Assembly (NCBI GenBank): GCA_947494445.1
Contig: CANLVD010000001.1
Location: forward strand, 372,001 to 436,000
Direction: 5' to 3'
Length of the DNA stretch: 64,000 bases
Source: an uncultured Paracoccaceae bacterium
GTDB lineage: Bacteria; Pseudomonadota; Alphaproteobacteria; Rhodobacterales; Rhodobacteraceae
Shown here: positions 58,021-64,000 of the stretch, piece after piece
Layout of the letters: each line of letters opens with the position of its first letter
Numbering within the stretch: the stretch's first letter is position 1
Notes under the pieces: model-generated
Seen by the model: the letters and a program-made list of their open reading frames with translations, nothing else
The model's database searches: none
Told to the model about the DNA's origin: nothing
Program-made: the position numbers and the translations under genes

Positions 58021-58415
58021 AGCCAGTCGCGCAGAATCGGGATGAGCGGGATGTCAGCGGCTGGCATCGGATAGGATCGCAGGTCATTGGGGCGGACCCA
58101 TTTCAGTGTCTGGCCTTCGCGCGCCATTGGCGTGCCTTCCCACTTGCGGCAGGCAAAGAGCGGCATCAGCAGGTGAAAATTGTCATAGCTGTGAGAGGCA
58201 AAGGTCAGCGGGGCAAGGCAGCTTTGCCACGTGTTGATCCCCAACTCTTCTTCAAGTTCACGGATCAGAGCTGCTTCGGGCGTCTCGCCCTGTTCCACCT
58301 TGCCGCCAGGAAACTCCCAAAGTCCGGCCATGGACTTGCCTTCCGGGCGCTGGGCCAACAGCACCCGGCCGTCGACATCGATCAGAGCGACGGCCGAAAC
58401 CAGAACGGTTTTCAA
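58017..58415 (-). CDS. mutT: Nudix hydrolase, 8-oxo-dGTP diphosphatase
   Basis: A 132-residue MutT. The Nudix box runs from G38 to about residue 60 (key parts GGKVEQGET and RELEEELG; E44, R52, E53, E56, E57). The start VLVSAVALIDVDGRVLLAQR and LWEFPGGK are the MutT pattern. It removes oxidised dGTP from the nucleotide pool. It overlaps argJ by ATGA and follows it in one transcript. Confidence 0.93.
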   Translation of the reverse strand: MKTVLVSAVALIDVDGRVLLAQRPEGKSMAGLWEFPGGKVEQGETPEAALIRELEEELGINTWQSCLAPLTFASHSYDNFHLLMPLFACRKWEGTPMAREGQTLKWVRPNDLRSYPMPAADIPLIPILRDWL

Positions 58416-59659
58416 GAGCGGTAATCTGAGTTGATCGTGATGTACTGATGGGTCAGATCGCAGGTCCAGACAATGGCCTGTCCGGAGCCGACACCAAGAT
58501 CAACCCAGATCCTCAGATCCTGACCTTTCATGTAAGCCGCACCGTCGTTTTCGGTGTAGCTGGGGGAAACCCAACCATTTTCGGCCACCAGAATATTGCC
58601 AAACCGGATCGAAATCCGGTCCCGGTCTGCAGGTTCGCCCGCCTTGCCGATGGCCATGACAATCCGGCCCCAGTTCGGGTCCTCCCCGGCAATCGCTGTC
58701 TTGACCAGAGGCGAATTCGCAATCGCAAGACCTATGGTCTTGGCTGAAGCGTCAGATGCCCCGCCATTGATCGCAATCTCGACAAATTTGGTCGCCCCTT
58801 CGCCGTCACGCACAACTTGATGGGCAAGATCCAGCATCACCTCCCGCAATGCTGCTGAAAACACTTCCGTGCGCGGATCACCTTCGGTCAAGGGTGCGAT
58901 GTCCGCCTTGCCGGTGGCAAACAGCATCAATGTGTCCGAGGTCGATGTATCGCTGTCCACGGTAATGCAGTTGAAGCTCGTCTCGTTATGCGTGCTCAGC
59001 AAGCCTTGCAGTACATCCTGCGGTACAGGCGCGTCGGTGAAGATATAGACCAGCATCGTGGCCATATCGGGCGCGATCATGCCTGACCCTTTGGCAAAGC
59101 CCGAGATCGTGACTGCTTTACCGTCGATCTCGAGCTGTCTGGTGCTGCCTTTGGGAAACGTATCAGTGGTCATGATCGCGCGAGCAGCCATCTCACCCTT
59201 TGCCGGGTCAAGACCAGTCACGAGTTCCTCCATCCGGGAGGTGATCTTGTCCGCGGGCAAGACCTCTCCGATCACCCCCGTTGAGGCGAGAAAGACATGG
59301 GTCTCGGGAATGCCAAGCGCATCGCCGGCGGAGCGGGCTGTTTTCCTCGCTCCATCCATTCCGGCATTGCCGGTGAACGCATTTGCATTGCCGGAATTCA
59401 CGACAACCGCATATCCTTTGCCTGATGTGTCAGTGGTCGCAAGGCAGTCCTGCGACCACAGAACGGGACCCGAACGGGTTGCGGATTTGGTAAACACACC
59501 GGCAACGCTGGACCCGGCGCATACATCGGCAAGCATGACATCCAGCCTGCCGGAGTATTTGATCCCCGCCTCAACAGCCGAGAAGCGAACGCCGTCTATT
59601 TCCGGCAGGCTTGGAAACCCGCCCTTGGGCGCAAGGGGAGAAACCGCGTATTTGGCCAA
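58412..59659 (-). CDS. argJ: Bifunctional glutamate N-acetyltransferase / ornithine acetyltransferase
   Basis: A 415-residue ArgJ. The self-cleavage site is in GMIAPDMATML with nucleophile T201, splitting the protein into alpha and beta chains. The beginning of the protein (AGIKYSGRLDVMLA) and VVVNSGNANAFTG are typical. It recycles the acetyl group in arginine synthesis. It sits between the parvulin gene (3 bases upstream) and mutT. Confidence 0.96.
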   Translation of the reverse strand: MAKYAVSPLAPKGGFPSLPEIDGVRFSAVEAGIKYSGRLDVMLADVCAGSSVAGVFTKSATRSGPVLWSQDCLATTDTSGKGYAVVVNSGNANAFTGNAGMDGARKTARSAGDALGIPETHVFLASTGVIGEVLPADKITSRMEELVTGLDPAKGEMAARAIMTTDTFPKGSTRQLEIDGKAVTISGFAKGSGMIAPDMATMLVYIFTDAPVPQDVLQGLLSTHNETSFNCITVDSDTSTSDTLMLFATGKADIAPLTEGDPRTEVFSAALREVMLDLAHQVVRDGEGATKFVEIAINGGASDASAKTIGLAIANSPLVKTAIAGEDPNWGRIVMAIGKAGEPADRDRISIRFGNILVAENGWVSPSYTENDGAAYMKGQDLRIWVDLGVGSGQAIVWTCDLTHQYITINSDYRS

Positions 59660-59662
59660 ATC

Positions 59663-60505
59663 CTATTCCTCCAGAAGTTCGATCTTGGCGATGGCATCGA
59701 AAGGCACTTCGGTTTCCAAAACCTCGACATCGGCCTGTTCGCGGCGAATGTCGATGGCTGCCCGCAAGCTTCCCTCGTTGATCGTGCGGATCAGATCAGC
59801 TTCGGCCTCTTCAAAGCTCGGCACAGGCGACAGGCGCTTTTCGTTCAACTTGATGACGTGCCAGCCGAACTGGGTTTCTACCGGGCCAGCAACGCTGCCC
59901 ACTTCCATCTCGATCACGGCAGCCTCAAACGGTGGCACCATGGAGCCCATGCCGAACCATCCCAGCGAACCGCCATTTGGCCCGGAAGGCCCGGTCGATT
60001 TCTCAGCCGCCAGCTCCGCAAAGTCCGCACCACCATCAAGGGCTTCGATCAGGGCTTTGGCTTCGTCTTCAGTCTCCACAAGAATATGCGAGGCGTTGAA
60101 CTCGTCCGAACGGGTATCGGGGCCGAACTGAGCATCATAGGCGGCCTTCACGTCCGCTTCATCCACCGGCTGATCAAGAATGTCCTGAATGGCCTCCTGC
60201 GCCATCAAAGCCCGGCTTTCGTTTTCCAGTGACAGGCGCACGGCACGCGGCGCTTCACCGGCGGTATCTGCCAGCACCTGCTGGTCAACAAGCTGGTCAA
60301 GAATGCCGTTGAACAACTGGTCAGCGGGAATTGTCTGATACTGCTCGGGAAGGCGTGCGCGCATCGCCAGCATATGGCCCAACGTGATGTTCTTGCCGTT
60401 GACTGTCGCCATGACCGTATCGGCCGAATAATCCTGAGCGACAGCAGGCTGAAAGGCCAGAAGGGCCGCGCCCAGAAGGGCTGTTCCGATGGTCAAACGT
60501 GTCAT
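59663..60505 (-). CDS. Periplasmic peptidyl-prolyl isomerase, parvulin type
   Basis: A 280-residue exported protein with a signal peptide (IGTALLGAALLAFQPAVAQ). The N-terminal SurA-like helices are followed by the rotamase domain at about 135-235 (ASHILVETEDEAKALIEAL, GGSLGWFG, VETQFGWHVIKL). It assists folding of exported proteins. The start at 60505 begins the signal peptide; ATG codons at 60523 and further upstream are in frame. It is divergent from secA, so two export-related genes share a promoter region. Confidence 0.92.
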   Translation of the reverse strand: MTRLTIGTALLGAALLAFQPAVAQDYSADTVMATVNGKNITLGHMLAMRARLPEQYQTIPADQLFNGILDQLVDQQVLADTAGEAPRAVRLSLENESRALMAQEAIQDILDQPVDEADVKAAYDAQFGPDTRSDEFNASHILVETEDEAKALIEALDGGADFAELAAEKSTGPSGPNGGSLGWFGMGSMVPPFEAAVIEMEVGSVAGPVETQFGWHVIKLNEKRLSPVPSFEEAEADLIRTINEGSLRAAIDIRREQADVEVLETEVPFDAIAKIELLEE

Positions 60506-60756
60506 GAATGGGTCTCTCCGCATATCTGCCGGGGATGTGCCCAGCTCTTTGGTTTCCTTGGCGCAAAGCGCGTGGCGTTGACTCAGGAACATACGCCCCT
60601 TACATCAAATCGCGTGCGTGGGGACGGGTTGTTCCTGTACGTCTCCTCACTTAAAGCGTTGAGGCAAGGCGAACAAGGCTCATAGAGGGCCTGACGTGAT
60701 CAGTTTTACTTGAGCGCCGGTCATTGGACCGCGTCACATATGGGAAAGAGGGCGGA

Positions 60757-63573
60757 ATGCTTGGATTGGGTGCCATCGGGCGGAAAGTCTTCGGAACGCC
60801 GAATGATCGCAAGGTAAAATCAGTTCGCTCCATTGTTGATCAGATCAACGCTCTGGAACCCCAGTTTCAGGCGCTGAGTGACGACGAGATCAAGGCCAAG
60901 ACAGATGAGTTCAAGAAGCGCTTCGAGGATGGTGAAAGCCTTGATGCACTGCTGCCTGAGGCCTTTGCCAACGCACGCGAAGCCGCCGTTCGCACCCTTG
61001 GTCTGCGCCCGTTTGATGTGCAGTTGATCGGCGGGATTTTCCTGCATCAGGGCAATATCTCCGAGATGAAGACGGGTGAAGGCAAGACGCTGATGGCGAC
61101 CCTGCCGTGTTACCTGAACGCGTTGACCGGGCGCGGTGTGCATGTGGTCACCGTCAACGACTATCTGGCCAAACGCGATGCCGAGTGGATGGACAACGTC
61201 TACAGCTTCCTTGGCCTGACCACGGGCGTGGTCTATCCGCAGATGCCCGAGGATGAGAAATCGGCAGCCTATGCTGCCGATGTGACCTACGCCACCAACA
61301 ACGAGCTTGGGTTTGACTATCTGCGCGACAACATGAAATCCGAGCTCAGCCAGGTCAATCAGCGCGATCACCATTTTGCGATTGTGGACGAGGTCGACAG
61401 CATCCTGATCGATGAGGCGCGGACACCGCTGATCATCTCCGGCCCGTCCGAGGATCGCACGGATCTTTATAAGACCATTGACACGCTGATCCCCGAATTG
61501 ACCGAGGAGCATTACGAACTTGATGAAAAGGCCCGCCAGACGACCCTGACCGAAGAGGGCAATGACTTCATGGAGCAACGGCTGAAAACAGCTGAACTGC
61601 TGGACGAAGAAGCCTCGCTCTACGATCCCGAAAGCGCAACGCTTGTTCATCACGTTACGCAGGGCCTGCGTGCCCATGTGCTCTTCAAGCGCGACAAGGA
61701 CTACATTGTGCGCAATGGCGAGATCATGCTGATCGATGAATTCACCGGTCGGATGATGGCGGGTCGGCGTCTGTCCGACGGCCTTCATCAGGCGATCGAG
61801 GCCAAGGAAGGCGTCGACATCAAGCCGGAAAACGTGACGCTCGCTTCTGTCACATTCCAGAACTATTTCCGACTTTACGACAAGCTGGCCGGTATGACCG
61901 GAACGGCCATGACCGAGGCTGAGGAATTTGCCGAGATCTATGGTCTGGGAGTGGTCGAGATCCCGACCAACAAACCCATTGCCCGTCAGGACGACGACGA
62001 TCAGGTCTATCGCTCGGCGGTCGAGAAGAACGCAGCCGTCGTGCGCCACATCGCCAATGCGCAGCGCAAAAACCAGCCGGTTCTGGTCGGCACCACATCA
62101 ATTGAGAAATCCGAAGCGCTCAGCCACATGCTCAAAGACAAAAGCATGCTGGAAGGCGTGGCGAAATGGGTGGAAGAAGACATCCCCAACGCCAAGGACA
62201 AGGACGTGATCGCGAGGCTTGAAGCGCTTGCAGCCTTCCTGAAAGAGAAAGCCGGTTCGGGTGGTATCACGCATAATGTCCTGAACGCGCGTTTCCACGA
62301 ACAGGAAGCGCAGATCATCGCCATGGCCGGGGTGCCGGGTGCGGTGACCATCGCCACAAACATGGCCGGGCGCGGCACGGACATTCAGCTTGGCGGCAAT
62401 CTTGACGCCGCGATTTTCGAGCAGATCGAGAAGGCTGGCGAAGACGCAGATCCAGTTGCAATCCGCGAGCGGGTGCAAGCCGAAGTGTCCGAAGCCAAGA
62501 AAAAGGCGCTGGAGGCTGGCGGGCTTTATGTTCTGGCGACCGAGCGCCATGAGAGCCGCCGGATCGATAATCAGCTGCGCGGCCGTTCCGGTCGTCAGGG
62601 TGACCCGGGCCGTACCTCATTCTTCCTCAGCCTTGAAGACGACCTGATGCGCATCTTTGGCTCGGATCGTCTGGACAAGATGCTCAAGACGCTCGGCATG
62701 AAAGAGGGTGAGGCGATTGTGCACCCTTGGGTGAACAAGGCGCTGGAACGTGCACAAGGCAAGGTCGAGGCGCGCAACTTCGACATCCGCAAGAACCTGC
62801 TGAAGTTCGATGACGTGATGAACGACCAGCGCAAGACCATCTTCGAACAGCGTCGCGAAATCATGGAAGACGATGATCTGTCCGAAGTCACGCGTGACAT
62901 GCGCGATCAGGTGATCGAAGACATCGTGACCGAGCATATTCCCCCCAAGGCCTACGCCGATCAGTGGGACATCGAAGGCCTGGACGCGCGGGTCAAGGAC
63001 ATCTTCGGTCTTGAGCTGCCGATCACCGAATGGGCCGCCGAGGAAGGGGTCGACGACGAGACCATTCAGGGCCGCCTGTCGATGGAAGCGCACAAGCAGA
63101 TGGCCCAAAAGGTTGCACAATACGGGCCTGAGGCCATGCGGTCGGTCGAGAAGCAGGTGTTGCTGCAAACCATCGATACCCATTGGCGCGAACATCTGTT
63201 GCGGTTGGACCACCTCCGGTCGGTTGTCAGTTTCCGCGGCTATGCACAGCGGGACCCGCTGAATGAATACAAGTCAGAAGCATTCGGTCTTTTTGAAACT
63301 CTGCTTAACAAGCTGCGATTCGAAGTTGCCAAGCATCTGAGCCACGTGAAGCTGCTGACGCCTGAAGAACAGGCTGAAATGATTGCCCAGCTTCAGGCGC
63401 AGGCACAGGCACAGGCCAAAGCGGCTCAAACACAGGCCGGAGCAGAATCGGATTCGGCCGATGCAGCCCCTGTACGGGAGCCGACGGCTGAAGAATTGGC
63501 CAAAGCAGGGCGAAACGATCCTTGTCCCTGCGGTTCAGGCAAGAAATACAAGCATTGCCACGGACAGCTCTGA
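60757..63573 (+). CDS. secA: Preprotein translocase ATPase SecA
   Basis: A 938-residue SecA. It begins [18 protein letters not shown]. Walker A is TGEGKT at 106-111, and the DEAD-like box [12 protein letters not shown] is present. The C-terminal zinc motif [14 protein letters not shown] (C923, C925, C934, H935) binds SecB. An Ala/Gln-rich linker precedes it. GAGGG at 60748-60752 supports the ATG at 60757. It drives Sec-dependent export, including precursors for the T2SS and exosortase systems in this window. Confidence 0.98.
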   Translation: MLGLGAIGRKVFGTPNDRKVKSVRSIVDQINALEPQFQALSDDEIKAKTDEFKKRFEDGESLDALLPEAFANAREAAVRTLGLRPFDVQLIGGIFLHQGNISEMKTGEGKTLMATLPCYLNALTGRGVHVVTVNDYLAKRDAEWMDNVYSFLGLTTGVVYPQMPEDEKSAAYAADVTYATNNELGFDYLRDNMKSELSQVNQRDHHFAIVDEVDSILIDEARTPLIISGPSEDRTDLYKTIDTLIPELTEEHYELDEKARQTTLTEEGNDFMEQRLKTAELLDEEASLYDPESATLVHHVTQGLRAHVLFKRDKDYIVRNGEIMLIDEFTGRMMAGRRLSDGLHQAIEAKEGVDIKPENVTLASVTFQNYFRLYDKLAGMTGTAMTEAEEFAEIYGLGVVEIPTNKPIARQDDDDQVYRSAVEKNAAVVRHIANAQRKNQPVLVGTTSIEKSEALSHMLKDKSMLEGVAKWVEEDIPNAKDKDVIARLEALAAFLKEKAGSGGITHNVLNARFHEQEAQIIAMAGVPGAVTIATNMAGRGTDIQLGGNLDAAIFEQIEKAGEDADPVAIRERVQAEVSEAKKKALEAGGLYVLATERHESRRIDNQLRGRSGRQGDPGRTSFFLSLEDDLMRIFGSDRLDKMLKTLGMKEGEAIVHPWVNKALERAQGKVEARNFDIRKNLLKFDDVMNDQRKTIFEQRREIMEDDDLSEVTRDMRDQVIEDIVTEHIPPKAYADQWDIEGLDARVKDIFGLELPITEWAAEEGVDDETIQGRLSMEAHKQMAQKVAQYGPEAMRSVEKQVLLQTIDTHWREHLLRLDHLRSVVSFRGYAQRDPLNEYKSEAFGLFETLLNKLRFEVAKHLSHVKLLTPEEQAEMIAQLQAQAQAQAKAAQTQAGAESDSADAAPVREPTAEELAKAGRNDPCPCGSGKKYKHCHGQL

Positions 63574-63878
63574 CTTTCCTAAAAAGCAGATAAAAAACAA
63601 GAGGTTGAGTGCTTGACGGGGTGGTGTCTCTGGCGCTATCCCGACGCGCTGCACAATAGCTTTACCAATGAGTCAGAATCTCACAGGTCCGATCACATTT
63701 GTGCCGCATAGTATCCTTAAGTATGTCCTTGGGGGCATGGTTAAAGAGTTCCGTGCATTGAGGTGTTACCTTTTCGCACTGCGTCTTAAACAATCTGCGT
63801 AAGAAGTTCTTTTCTTTGCAGAAATGATGTAGTGATGCTGTGGGTGCAGCGTGTGCGGAACATGGTGGAGGAATCGGT
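63574..63878. other. Intergenic region after secA
   Basis: No gene is recognised. A 44-codon open frame at 63668-63802 has no ribosome site and no family resemblance. No clear terminator hairpin was seen behind secA. A GGAGG at 63867-63871 belongs to the next gene. Confidence 0.5.
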
Positions 63879-64000
63879 TTGCGTCTCGACGACCGGTTTA
63901 TGACAATCTTGACGGCCCTCGTTCTGATCATCGCGATCGGGGCGCTGTTCCAAGGCAAGAACGGCGAAGGATCCATCTTCGGCGCTCCCACGACCTATCA
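63879..64000 (+). CDS. Start of an unidentified membrane protein (partial)
   Basis: The first 40 codons of a gene that leaves the window. A TTG at 63879 is favoured since GGAGG lies 7 bases upstream; an ATG at 63900 is in frame. The visible part has one hydrophobic helix (FMTILTALVLIIAIGALFQG) then GKNGEGSIFGAPTTY. I cannot name a family from this fragment. Confidence 0.5.
   Translation, partial: MRLDDRFMTILTALVLIIAIGALFQGKNGEGSIFGAPTTY

Noticed and set aside
60820-62049. Long open frame (409 codons) antisense to secA
   Set aside because: It is a shadow of the secA coding frame; the translation has no family resemblance, and secA is certain.
63668-63802. 44-codon open frame behind secA
   Set aside because: No ribosome site, no recognisable domain, and length expected by chance.

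Overview
The window looks like a chromosomal segment of a marine alphaproteobacterium of the Rhodobacterales (Roseobacter group). The basis is the gene families (DUF1150, DUF6455, Lrp next to trxB, an exosortase with a VPLPA-type sorting signal), the moderately high GC content, and the gene style. No tRNA or rRNA gene, insertion sequence, integrase, phage gene or CRISPR array was recognised. The backbone is ordinary core metabolism interrupted by a large cell-surface and secretion region.

Layout. 1-9.5 kb: the 5' end of pheS, a DUF6455 protein, Lrp regulator / trxB, an AraC regulator facing an isoquinoline-1-oxidoreductase-like molybdoenzyme operon with a periplasmic dihaem cytochrome, an hsp20-DUF1150 heat-shock operon with a good sigma32-type promoter, a DUF465 protein and purE-purK. 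9.5-23 kb: a secreted GH16 glycanase, then a nitrogen-scavenging block. This block holds a complete peptide/nickel-type ABC importer whose last gene is allophanate hydrolase (atzF), a divergent LysR regulator with a candidate dyad operator, a DMT exporter, and two related stand-alone substrate-binding proteins, each with its own terminator.

23-34.7 kb: a type II secretion system (T2SS) in two divergent arms. The minus arm has GspL, GspM and a GspC-like protein behind an unknown secreted protein. The plus arm has GspE-F-G-H-I-J-K, a short prepilin peptidase and GspD. This GspD is a lipoprotein secretin that appears to carry a SPOR domain at its C-terminus. 35-39.6 kb: a 1277-residue modular SdrD-like repeat protein with no signal peptide, then a small VPLPA-CTERM protein.

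39.8-54 kb: an exosortase-linked exopolysaccharide locus. On the minus strand are a BY-kinase-like ATPase, a Wzz-type chain-length protein and an ExeA-like AAA ATPase. On the plus strand are an initiating sugar transferase, the TPR lipoprotein PrsT, a Wza-like export protein and an outer-membrane barrel. The four dTDP-rhamnose genes follow on the minus strand, and exosortase D fused to an EpsI domain follows on the plus strand. The likely logic is that rhamnose-containing polysaccharide is made and exported while XrtD processes VPLPA-tagged proteins that associate with the surface or matrix; the adjacent T2SS may deliver other exoproteins.

54-64 kb: an enolase-superfamily dehydratase with a GMC oxidoreductase, a DUF900 alpha/beta-hydrolase lipoprotein, mutT-argJ-parvulin on the minus strand, secA on the plus strand, and the start of an unidentified membrane protein running off the end. 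The most unusual items are the GspD-SPOR fusion, the signal-less SdrD-like giant protein between the T2SS and the exosortase locus, the XrtD/VPLPA polysaccharide locus, and the ABC importer-allophanate hydrolase operon with orphan binding proteins.
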